Below are positions 1 through 7,382 of a stretch of 37,609 nt of DNA, in pieces. The notes beneath the pieces were generated by a model. That model was not told the DNA's origin. It did no database searches and saw only the letters and a list, made by a program, of their open reading frames with translations. Source of the stretch: Emticicia agri (GTDB taxonomy: Bacteria; Bacteroidota; Bacteroidia; Cytophagales; Spirosomataceae); the NCBI GenBank assembly GCA_945860265.1, contig CAMAQF010000038.1, forward strand, positions 1-37,609, given 5' to 3'. A program made the position numbers and the translations under genes. Position 1 is the stretch's first letter. Every line of letters starts with the position of its first letter.

Positions 1-1437
1 TATTGATTTTCTTAAATTACCTTTAATCATCGTATCCCTTCAGGATTTTTATTCATTTTAAAATTCTCACCAATTTAAAGCATTTAACCTCGAAGGGGTT
101 CTATGATTATAGCAAATTATCAATGAAAACGACGTCGATTTCAAACCCAGAAGGGGTGAAATAATTCCACGCCTTTGGTGTTGTTCTGTATTGATTTTCT
201 TAAATTATCTTTAATAATCGTATCCCTTCAGGATTTTTATTCATTTTAAAATTCTCACCAATTTCAAGCATTTAACCCCGAAGGGGTGCTATAATTCCAC
301 GCCTTTGGTGTTGTTCTGTATTGATTTTCTTTAATTATCTATAATCATTACATCCCTTTGGGATTTTTATTTATTTTGAAATTTTAACCAATTTCAAGAA
401 TTTAACCCAGAAGGGGTGAAATAATTCCACGCCTTCGGTGTTCTTCTGTATTGATTTTCTTAAATTATCTTTAATAATCGTATCCCTTCAGGATTTTTAT
501 TCATTTTGAAATTTTCATCAATTTCAAGAATTTAACCCCGAAGGGGTGCTATGATTATAGCAAATTATCAATGAAAACGACGTCGATTTCAAACCCCGAA
601 GGGGTGATATAATTCCACGCCTTTGGTGTTCTTCTGTATTAATTTTCTTTAATTATCTATAATCCTTCCATCCCTTCGGGATTTTTAATGGTATTCTTTC
701 CTTCGGGACTTTTATTAGTATTTTTAACCCCGAAGGGGGTGTTATGATTATAGCAAATATATCAACGATGTCGATTTGAAACCCCGAAGGGGTGAAATAA
801 TTCCACGCCTTTGGGGTTCTTCTGTATTGATTTTCTTAAATTACCTTTAATCATCGTATCCCTTCAGGATTTTTATTCATTTTAAAATTCTCACCAATTT
901 AAAGCATTTAACCTCGAAGGGGTTCTATGATTATAGCAAATTATCAATGAAAACGACGTCGATTTCAAACCCCGAAGGGGTGCTATAATTCCACGCCTTT
1001 GGTGTTGTTCTGTATTGATTTTCTTTAATTATCTATAATCATTACATCCCTTTGGGATTTTTATTCATTTTGAAATTTTCATCAATTTCAAGCATCTAAC
1101 TCCGAAGGGGTGCTATAATTCCACGCCTTTGGTGTTGTTCTGTATTGATTTCTTTAATTATCTATAATCATTACATCCCTTTGGGATTTTTATTTATTTT
1201 AAAATTTTAACCAATTTCAAGTATTTAACCCTGAAGGGGTGCTATGATTCCACGCCTTTGGTGTTGTTCTGTATTGATTTTCTTTAATTATCTATAATCA
1301 TTACATCCCTTCGGGATTTTTATTCATTTTGAAATTTTCATCAATTTCAAGCATCTAACCCCGAAGGGGTGCTATGATTATAGCAAATTATCAATGAAAA
1401 CGACGTCGATTTCAAACCCCGAAGGGGTGATATAATT
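1..1437. repeat. Modular tandem repeat array, 130-bp unit with optional 58-bp module
   Basis: About nine head-to-tail units fill this gene-free stretch. The marker TTCCACGCC recurs at 165, 295, 425, 613, 801, 989, 1119 and 1248, so unit lengths are 130 or 188 (one 129 from a lost T). The 188-bp units carry an extra 58-bp module (101-158, 549-606, a diverged copy at about 742-794, 925-982, 1372-1429) starting CTATGATTATAGCAAA, with the palindrome CGACGTCG inside most copies. Each unit has short hairpins: ACGCC-TTT-GGTGT, ATCCC-TTC-GGGAT followed by T-rich sequence, and ACCCC-GAA-GGGGT at every module border. The unit at 613-800 has a rearranged centre with an additional CCTTCGGG. The array enters from the left window edge. 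No plausible protein is encoded. It resembles arrays of REP-type palindromes, but no REP transposase is in the window. Confidence 0.93.
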
Positions 1438-1587
1438 GTTTTCGAAATTAATTTATTTATTCAATTTTTATTAGGCACTCAAACATCAAATATACGAAAG
1501 TTATGCACAGTTTTTGAATTGATAGTTGCAATTTTAACTCACCAAACAATCAAAACAATATTTATCTTTCGGTAATACCTTAGTTTC

Positions 1588-1623
1588 TTTGTGGTAAAAA
1601 AACACTCAAAATCATTATCTTTA
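1588..1623 (+). promoter_or_regulatory. Possible promoter of the GNAT-like gene
   Basis: TTTG at 1588-1591 and TATCTTTA at 1616-1623 resemble the Bacteroidota -33/-7 boxes. The -7 box ends in A instead of G and the 24-bp spacing is a little long. It lies 21 bp before the start codon, between the repeat array and the gene. The rest of 1438-1587 shows nothing I can name. Confidence 0.35.
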
Positions 1624-1644
1624 CTTCATAAATAGTATTGGCGT

Positions 1645-2826
1645 ATGCAAATCATTGAAGTAGGAGAGAGCCGAACTCTTAAAAAAGAGTTTTTAGAGTT
1701 TCCTTCACGTATTTATAAGGGCAATAAATATTGGATTCGTCCGCTTGATAACGACATCGAAAAAATCTTTGACCGCACCAAAAATCCACTTTTTGATGGC
1801 GGAGATTGCGTGCGTTACCTTACTATTGACGAGTCGGGCATGACCATTGCACGAGTGGCAGCATTCGTTAATCCAAATACAGCCAACCAAAATGACCAAC
1901 CAACTGGCGGTATGGGTTTCTTTGAATGCATTGATAATCAAGAAGTTGCCTTTGCGATGTTTGATAAATGCAAAGTATGGCTACAGGAGAGAGGCATGGA
2001 AGCAATGGACGGGCCAGTGAATTTTGGCGAACGTGATAACTGGTGGGGCCTCCACGTTGACCCGTACGATGCCGAACCTACTTGGGGGATGTTTTACCAC
2101 CAAAAATACTACCGTGCGTTTTTCGAGAATTATGGTTTTCAAGATTATTTTCAGCAATATACATTCTTACTTCCCATTCCCGAATTTGAAGCACGTAAGG
2201 TTGTTCGTCCAGCTTTATTCGAGATTGCTAATCGGATTTATTCTACGCCAGGTTATGATTTTAAACACGTAAACAAGAAAGAATTACCCAAATTTGCCGA
2301 AGATTTCAGAATTATTTATAACAAAGCTTGGGCAAAAAATATGTCTGCGGGCGAAATGACTCCAGAGCGAGCAGCGGCTATTATGCAAACCATGAAACCG
2401 ATTTTGGAAGAAGAATTAATGTGGTTTGGCTACCATAATGGCGAGCCGATTGCGTTTTTTATCATGATTCCTGAATTAAATCAAATCATCAAGCACATCA
2501 ACGGAAAGTTGAATCTAATTGGCAAAATAAAGTGGCTGTATCATACTTTGATGAAAACCAACAAAAAGGCCCGTGGAGTAATTTTTGGCGTAATTCCTGA
2601 ATACCAAGGGCGAGGCATCGAATCTGCAATTGCTTTGTCATTTTCGAGGGCTTGCTGGGTGCCAAATTATCAATACGAAACCCTCGAACTCAATTGGATT
2701 GCCGATTTTAACCCCAAAATGCTTAAAGTAACCCAAATGCTGGGAGCAAAAAAATATAAGACTTATATCACTTACCGATATTTGTTTGACAGAAAGCAGG
2801 AATTTAAGCGTTGTCCGACGATTTAA
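1645..2826 (+). CDS. GNAT-fold N-acetyltransferase-like protein (YghO-like)
   Basis: 393-residue cytosolic protein with no signal peptide or membrane segment. The C-terminal third has the acetyl-CoA-binding type motif of GNAT enzymes, FGVIPEYQGRGIESAIA (Q/R-x-x-G-x-G/A pattern), followed by a strand and helix ending in MLGAKKYKTYITYRYLF. The N-terminal half has the conserved DGPVNFGERDNWWGL block seen in the large YghO-like acetyltransferase group of Bacteroidota. The substrate is unknown; the acetyltransferase assignment is from fold motifs only. It stands alone on the plus strand; the next gene follows after 138 bp with its own promoter. The start is the first ATG after a promoter-like element and gives the full family N-terminus. 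Confidence 0.85.
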   Translation: MQIIEVGESRTLKKEFLEFPSRIYKGNKYWIRPLDNDIEKIFDRTKNPLFDGGDCVRYLTIDESGMTIARVAAFVNPNTANQNDQPTGGMGFFECIDNQEVAFAMFDKCKVWLQERGMEAMDGPVNFGERDNWWGLHVDPYDAEPTWGMFYHQKYYRAFFENYGFQDYFQQYTFLLPIPEFEARKVVRPALFEIANRIYSTPGYDFKHVNKKELPKFAEDFRIIYNKAWAKNMSAGEMTPERAAAIMQTMKPILEEELMWFGYHNGEPIAFFIMIPELNQIIKHINGKLNLIGKIKWLYHTLMKTNKKARGVIFGVIPEYQGRGIESAIALSFSRACWVPNYQYETLELNWIADFNPKMLKVTQMLGAKKYKTYITYRYLFDRKQEFKRCPTI

Positions 2827-2865
2827 AAAAAGATTCACCAAGCCATAAAAAGGTATAAAAATTAT

Positions 2866-2873
2866 TATCTTTG
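2866..2873 (+). promoter_or_regulatory. -7 box of the PfkB kinase promoter
   Basis: TATCTTTG is an exact match to the Bacteroidota -7 consensus TAnnTTTG, 91 bp before the kinase start codon. No clear TTTG -33 box is seen upstream. Confidence 0.55.
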
Positions 2874-2932
2874 CATAAAATTAAAAGTTGAAATATATTG
2901 TAAAACTCTGATAGTTAGTGTTTTACGATATC

Positions 2933-2953
2933 CATCATTCATCATTCATCATT
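2933..2953 (+). repeat. Three tandem CATCATT copies in the kinase leader
   Basis: The 7-bp unit CATCATT occurs three times in a row just before the kinase start codon at 2965. It lies inside the predicted 5' untranslated region, so slippage here could alter leader length; no function is shown. Confidence 0.7.
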
Positions 2954-2964
2954 TATAATTATTC

Positions 2965-3879
2965 ATGTCATTACTTACAGTAGGTTCGGTTGCGTTCGAT
3001 AAATTGGAAACGCCATTCGGGAAAACAGATAAAATCATTGGCGGAGCAGCCACTTTCATCACGCTTACTGCTTCATACTTCGTATTAGAAAATAACCTTG
3101 TTGCGGTTGTTGGCGAAGATTTTCCACAAGAAATGATTGACACTTTGGTTGGTCATGGCGTAAATGTGGATGGTCTTGAAATTAGAAAAGGTGAGAAATC
3201 ATTCTTTTGGCATGGCCGCTACCATAATGATATGAACAGCCGCGATACGGTTGAGGTACAACTTAATGTAATGGAAAATTTCGACCCGAAGATTCCAGAA
3301 GCATATCAAGATTGCGATTTCTTGATGCTCGGGAATACCGCTCCAGCTATTCAGCACATGGTTTTGAAGCGTTTAAAAACCCGTCCGAAGTTTGTATTGC
3401 TTGATACAATGAACCTTTGGATTGATATTGCATTAGATGATTTAAAAGCATTATTGAAAGATGTAGACTGTGTGACAATCAATGACGAAGAAGCTCGTAT
3501 GCTTTCTGGCGATTATTCGTTGCGTCGTGCAGCTAAAACTATCATGGCTATGGGACCAAAAACGCTTATAATTAAGAAAGGTGAACACGGAGCTTTGTTA
3601 TTCCAAGGTGAAGAAGTATTTTATTGTCCAGCACTTCCATTAGAAGAGGTTTTCGACCCAACTGGAGCTGGTGATACTTTTGCGGGTGGATTTATTTCTC
3701 ACTTAGCAAAAAATAATGATTTGAGCTTTGAAAACATGAAACGTGGTCTTGTTTATGGTTCAGCAATGGCTTCATTCTGCGTAGAAAAATTCGGTTCGGA
3801 GCGTATCCAAAACCTTACGCAAGAGGAAATTGCAGCTCGTGTAGAAGAATTTAGAAAATTAACTACATTTGTGTTGTAA
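2965..3879 (+). CDS. PfkB-family (ribokinase-like) carbohydrate/nucleoside kinase
   Basis: 304-residue ATP-dependent kinase of the PfkB/ribokinase superfamily, which phosphorylates a sugar or nucleoside hydroxyl in the cytosol. Residues 1-30 carry the N-terminal substrate-binding region with the GGAA motif (IIGGAATF), and residues 231-237 give the C-terminal signature DPTGAGD with the expected catalytic base Asp237. NDEEARML near 173-180 is the usual mid-domain motif. Length is normal for the family. The exact substrate cannot be read from sequence; members in Bacteroidota are often called generic sugar kinases, and adenosine kinase is an alternative. It has its own TAnnTTTG promoter and is closed by a strong terminator, so it appears monocistronic. 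Confidence 0.9.
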   Translation: MSLLTVGSVAFDKLETPFGKTDKIIGGAATFITLTASYFVLENNLVAVVGEDFPQEMIDTLVGHGVNVDGLEIRKGEKSFFWHGRYHNDMNSRDTVEVQLNVMENFDPKIPEAYQDCDFLMLGNTAPAIQHMVLKRLKTRPKFVLLDTMNLWIDIALDDLKALLKDVDCVTINDEEARMLSGDYSLRRAAKTIMAMGPKTLIIKKGEHGALLFQGEEVFYCPALPLEEVFDPTGAGDTFAGGFISHLAKNNDLSFENMKRGLVYGSAMASFCVEKFGSERIQNLTQEEIAARVEEFRKLTTFVL

Positions 3880-3952
3880 GGAAGCAGACCAATTTACTGA
3901 GTTCAGACGATATTTTTGTTTCTGAAAAAACTGTACTAAATTATATTTATTT

Positions 3953-3990
3953 AAACCTCGAAAGAAAAATCTTTCGAGGTTTATTTTTTT
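3953..3990 (+). terminator. Rho-independent terminator after the PfkB kinase
   Basis: Perfect 13-bp stem (AAACCTCGAAAGA, 3953-3965, with 3970-3982), AAAA loop and a T7 tract at 3984-3990. It lies 73 bp past the kinase stop codon. Confidence 0.92.
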
Positions 3991-4105
3991 GTAATGTGAT
4001 AATATTATTCGACAAATTGAAATGATGTAGCTTATTGATAGCGAGTATTTTATCGCTGAATCGAGCCGTTTCGCATCTCTTGACCAATGTCGTTTGTCTC
4101 AGTAA

Positions 4106-5620
4106 TTATCTTAAATCGTCCTCGTCGTCATCACCGAAATTAATATTATTGGGGTCGAACATACTATCCAATAAATCTTTGAATTGCAGACCAGTATCTA
4201 AATTTTGCTTGCTGATTAATGAATATTCAGCTAAACCGTGAAGAGCAAATTCCATCATGAAAAGTTTATCATCTTCACCCAAACGCTCATGGTAGCCTTC
4301 TACTAATTCTTCTAAACCCTCAATTGTTTTTAATCTTGCACGGTATTCTCGGTCAGTGAGGTCGTTTGTAAAATCAATTATATTGCCTTCTCCAAACCAA
4401 TTTGATACTTGCTGGAACGGATTTTTACCCGATTTCTTCTTCTTTACAGCTTCTGGATTCGGGAAGTATTTCAAAAATTCTGTTCGCAAGGCTTTGCCGA
4501 TGAGGCTTTGAGCTACATAAACTGGGCCTTCAACTTCACCTTCGTAAACTAATTCTATTTTTCCGTTTATGGCAGCAATTGCTCCATAAATGTCTGATAC
4601 CCTTGCATTCACATTTTTTTCACTGTTAATTAAAGAGCGTCTTTCGGCAGAACTTAATAAATTTTCATAAGCCGAAATCGTCATTCTAGCCGAAACCCCA
4701 CTTTTTGCATCAACATATTCGCTTTGGCGTGCTTCAACCGCAATTTGCTCTACTAAATCTTTCAAAATATCATTGACAACGATTTTTTTCTGACCATCTT
4801 TAATAATGGCCTCTTGTTCGGTAATCTTTCGTCCGATTTCAATAGATTTCGGGTAGTGCGTCACAATCTGGCTATCAATACGGTCTTTTAAGGGCGTTAC
4901 GATACTACCACGATTGGTATAATCTTCGGGGTTTGCCGTAAATACAAATTGTATATCGAGTGGCATACGAAGTTTAAATCCACGAATCTGAATATCACCT
5001 TCTTGCAAAATATTAAACAACGAAACCTGAATACGAGCCTGTAAATCGGGCAATTCGTTTATTACAAAAATACAACGATGCGAGCGTGGAATCATACCGA
5101 AGTGAATCACACGTTCGTCAGAATAAGGCAGACGTAAAGTAGCCGCTTTTATAGGGTCAACATCACCGATTAAGTCGGCAATCGAAACATCGGGCGTTGC
5201 AAGTTTTTCATTATAGCGTTCATCACGGTGCAGCCACGCAATAGGTGTTGCATCGCCATGCTCGGCTATCAAATCTTTTGCAAATCTTGAAAGTGGTTCA
5301 AGTGGGTCGTCGTTGAGTTCAGACCCTTCAATAATTGGCACATAATCATCCAAAAGATTGACCATCAATCGGGCAATACGAGTTTTTGCTTGTCCACGCA
5401 AACCCAGCAAGTTGATGTGATGCATCGAAAGAATCGCTTTCTCTACGTCAGGAATAACGGTATCTTCATAACCCCAAATTCCTGGAAAAACAGATTCTTT
5501 ATTTTTAAGTTTTTCAACTAAATTTTCGCGAAGCTCTTGTTTGATAGATTTTGGGCGGTAGCCGCTGGCTTTTAATTCGCCGAGTGTTTTAATTTTTAAA
5601 ATATTCTTATCGAAAGACAT
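4106..5620 (-). CDS. MoxR/ChlI-like AAA+ ATPase (magnesium-chelatase-type)
   Basis: 504-residue AAA+ ATPase of the MoxR / magnesium chelatase subunit I clade, which acts as a ring motor on partner proteins, usually a VWA-domain protein. Visible motifs: Walker A GLRGQAKTR at residues 73-81, Walker B region CIFVINELPDL at 183-193, a sensor/arginine region FTANPEDYTNRGSIVTPLKDR near 230-250, and an Asp/Glu-rich tail (GDDDEDDLR). The first Walker B acid is Asn (INE instead of IDE), with the catalytic Glu retained. No chlorophyll or cobalamin genes are nearby, so a role in metal chelation is unlikely. The VWA partner often encoded beside such genes is absent from this window. Neighbours are unrelated, and the gene is transcribed alone on the minus strand. 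Confidence 0.88.
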   Translation of the reverse strand: MSFDKNILKIKTLGELKASGYRPKSIKQELRENLVEKLKNKESVFPGIWGYEDTVIPDVEKAILSMHHINLLGLRGQAKTRIARLMVNLLDDYVPIIEGSELNDDPLEPLSRFAKDLIAEHGDATPIAWLHRDERYNEKLATPDVSIADLIGDVDPIKAATLRLPYSDERVIHFGMIPRSHRCIFVINELPDLQARIQVSLFNILQEGDIQIRGFKLRMPLDIQFVFTANPEDYTNRGSIVTPLKDRIDSQIVTHYPKSIEIGRKITEQEAIIKDGQKKIVVNDILKDLVEQIAVEARQSEYVDAKSGVSARMTISAYENLLSSAERRSLINSEKNVNARVSDIYGAIAAINGKIELVYEGEVEGPVYVAQSLIGKALRTEFLKYFPNPEAVKKKKSGKNPFQQVSNWFGEGNIIDFTNDLTDREYRARLKTIEGLEELVEGYHERLGEDDKLFMMEFALHGLAEYSLISKQNLDTGLQFKDLLDSMFDPNNINFGDDDEDDLR

Positions 5621-5768
5621 AGGAAAAATTTACGATTTACGTGTTTTTGCAAGCACATTAAATTAATAACGGTTTTTAATAAGAAATGGTTTGAGAGCTT
5701 GTCCGACAATTTTCTAAATTATCGGCATTGTCTAACGATTTAGGATATTGTCAAACACCGTTTAATAA

Positions 5769-5811
5769 TAAAAAGCCATTTAAACAAAAAAAATGCTTAA
5801 ATGGCTTTTTA
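5769..5811 (-). terminator. Terminator of the nagA / small-peptide unit
   Basis: A 14-15 bp perfect inverted repeat (AAAAAGCCATTTAA at 5770-5783 with 5797-5810) with a 13-nt loop. Read on the minus strand it ends in a T5ATTATT tail, 16 bp beyond the small peptide gene. Both strands are T-rich after the stem, so it may act in both directions. Confidence 0.85.
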
Positions 5812-5826
5812 AAGAGATTTTTTGTT

Positions 5827-5946
5827 TTAGCTACACTGTCCCAGAATTACCCAAATAATTACGAAAACGATGATTGTGCCGAAGCAACCTCCACCGAGTT
5901 TCTTGGCTCCATAGCCAGCTATTAAACCTTTAAAAATGTTGTTCAT
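5827..5946 (-). CDS. 39-residue glycine-rich single-TM small protein
   Basis: A short gene that automatic callers may miss. It encodes 39 residues: a basic, glycine-rich N-terminal part (KGLIAGYGAKKLGGGCFG) followed by a hydrophobic helix (TIIVFVIIWVIL, residues 24-35) and a short tail ending GQCS. This predicts a small inner-membrane protein with two cysteines, one on each side of the helix. It starts 33 bp after the nagA stop codon on the same strand and is followed by a strong terminator, so it is probably co-transcribed with nagA; TAATCTTG just upstream, overlapping the end of nagA, could instead be its own weak promoter. Function unknown. Support is the clean frame, codon use and the tightly placed terminator. 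Confidence 0.7.
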   Translation of the reverse strand: MNNIFKGLIAGYGAKKLGGGCFGTIIVFVIIWVILGQCS

Positions 5947-5979
5947 TGTTGTGAATTTTATCTGTGAAAAATATTTTTT

Positions 5980-7092
5980 TTACAAGATTAACGTAGTAAA
6001 GGTAGTCAAATTTTCATCAAAAACAATAAATTTTGCTGGAAATCCATCGACAATTTGTCCGATTTTGGCATCAATACCCAAAGCTTTTGCAGGGCGAATA
6101 GTTGCCATCTTTATAGCTTCTTCTAATGAAATTCCAACATGCTTAACGGCATTTCTGACACAATCGGCCATCGAAACGGCTGCTCCTGCCAAATTTCCTT
6201 CTGAGTTTCGATACTGTCCGTTTTCAAGATAAGCATCAAATCCCTCCCATTGAAATTGTTTTATTTGATCGCCCACAAAAAGAGCATCCGAAATTAAGAA
6301 AAGTTTATCTCTTTTAATTTTATAGGCAATGCGAGCGGCGGCATAATCACAGTGAAAACCATCTAAGATTATTGGAGCATAGACTTCTGTGCTATCGAAA
6401 GTTGCACCTACAACACCAGGCTCACGGTGGCCCATTTGAGTCATAGCGTTATAAAGGTGTGTACAAAGTGTAATTCCTTGATTATAAGCTGACTTTGCTT
6501 GTTTGTGCGTTGCATTTGAATGTCCAAGTGAGATTTTTATGCCGCTTTCGAGCAGCATATCAATTTGTTCGGGCGTGAAGTTTTCGGCAGCGATGGTCAT
6601 TAATTTAATTATTCCTTTGCCGTATTTAATGATTTCTTCTAACTCGCCATTGGTCGGCATTTTAATATATCGAGCCAAATGAGCTCCACGTTTGGTAAGG
6701 TTCAAGTATGGACCTTCGAGGTGCATACCAAGCACGCCAGAATGCGGGTTTTTATCTAAATAGCTTCTAGTTGCTTCAATTCCTTTCAGAATATTTTCGA
6801 GTGGCGAAGTAATAAGCGTAGGTAGCACGTGCGTAGTACCAAGTTTCAGACTTGATTCATAAATATCTTCAATAGTTTCTTCATTGGCATGTTGGGTGAA
6901 ATAAAATTTTTCTCCACCATTTATATGAGTATCTACAAATCCTGCCGAAATATGCATTCCTTTTAGGTCAATAATTCTTGCATCATCCTTTTTTACTAAC
7001 GAAGATATATGACCATTTTCGATGATAACTGATTGATTTTGAAGTACTTCTGTGCCTGTATGAACAGTTGCGTTTGTGATGATGGTTTGCAT
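5980..7092 (-). CDS. nagA: N-acetylglucosamine-6-phosphate deacetylase
   Basis: 370-residue cytosolic amidohydrolase that removes acetate from GlcNAc-6-phosphate to give glucosamine-6-phosphate, in amino-sugar catabolism and cell-wall recycling. Motifs in order: GFVDTHINGG (metal-site His56), HLEGPYL (Glu126), GHSNAT (His191), THLYNAMTQMGHREPG (His212) and LISDA with the catalytic Asp269. The length is close to family average. No nagB or transporter is adjacent; only the 39-residue membrane peptide gene follows. A terminator-like hairpin sits directly before the start codon and could act as an attenuator. Upstream the gene is divergent from the alpha-E/transglutaminase pair. Confidence 0.95.
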   Translation of the reverse strand: MQTIITNATVHTGTEVLQNQSVIIENGHISSLVKKDDARIIDLKGMHISAGFVDTHINGGEKFYFTQHANEETIEDIYESSLKLGTTHVLPTLITSPLENILKGIEATRSYLDKNPHSGVLGMHLEGPYLNLTKRGAHLARYIKMPTNGELEEIIKYGKGIIKLMTIAAENFTPEQIDMLLESGIKISLGHSNATHKQAKSAYNQGITLCTHLYNAMTQMGHREPGVVGATFDSTEVYAPIILDGFHCDYAAARIAYKIKRDKLFLISDALFVGDQIKQFQWEGFDAYLENGQYRNSEGNLAGAAVSMADCVRNAVKHVGISLEEAIKMATIRPAKALGIDAKIGQIVDGFPAKFIVFDENLTTFTTLIL

Positions 7093-7124
7093 AAAAAAAC
7101 TTGCTCAGATTTAATAGGCAAGTT
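7091..7124 (-). promoter_or_regulatory. Terminator-like leader hairpin abutting nagA start
   Basis: On the minus strand AACTTGC (7124-7118) pairs with GCAAGTT (7104-7098) across a 13-nt loop, and the run of T continues straight into the ATG of nagA. A 7-bp stem plus T tract has the shape of an intrinsic terminator inside the leader. No competing antiterminator stem was identified. Confidence 0.4.
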
Positions 7125-7252
7125 AATAAAAAACGACGAATTAATTTGAATTGGGAAATACGTAAATCATAAGATTTTGTTTTGGTTGAAGAGAATTTGA
7201 TTTTGTCCTAAAATAGCTTGATGACCTGTTTCTGTGTTTTTTGATAGTTTAG

Positions 7253-7263
7253 TAGTGTCACTA
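7253..7263. promoter_or_regulatory. Small palindrome in the nagA / alpha-E divergent region
   Basis: TAGTGTCACTA is a perfect odd palindrome, flanked by ATAGT (7244-7248) and ACTAT (7264-7268). It lies midway between the two divergent genes and could be an operator; no regulator gene is nearby. No other signal was recognised between 7125 and 7317. Confidence 0.25.
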
Positions 7264-7317
7264 ACTATATCATACTATAATTGTTTATAAAATCGAAAAA
7301 TACTTATCCATCAATTT

Positions 7318-7353
7318 TTTGACCTGTTTTTCCAATTTTGTTAATTATCTTTG
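7318..7353 (+). promoter_or_regulatory. Promoter of the alpha-E gene
   Basis: TATCTTTG at 7346-7353 is an exact TAnnTTTG -7 box; TTTG at 7318-7321 may be the -33 box, although the 24-bp spacing is long. The -7 box lies downstream of an in-frame ATG at 7338, which therefore cannot be the main start; translation should begin at 7383. Confidence 0.6.
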
Positions 7354-7382
7354 GTTTTCGTCAAGATAAACCAAAGGTAATC

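Noticed and set aside
1..1437. CRISPR array
   Set aside because: Units are 130/188 bp and repeated along nearly their whole length; there are no unique spacers of constant size and no cas genes.
5699..5709. Palindrome TTGTCCGACAA upstream of the AAA+ gene as an operator
   Set aside because: Single short palindrome with no second copy at a promoter and no linked regulator.
5728..5925. Plus-strand ORF across the nagA downstream region
   Set aside because: It runs through the terminator hairpin and opposite the small membrane peptide gene, whose frame is better supported.
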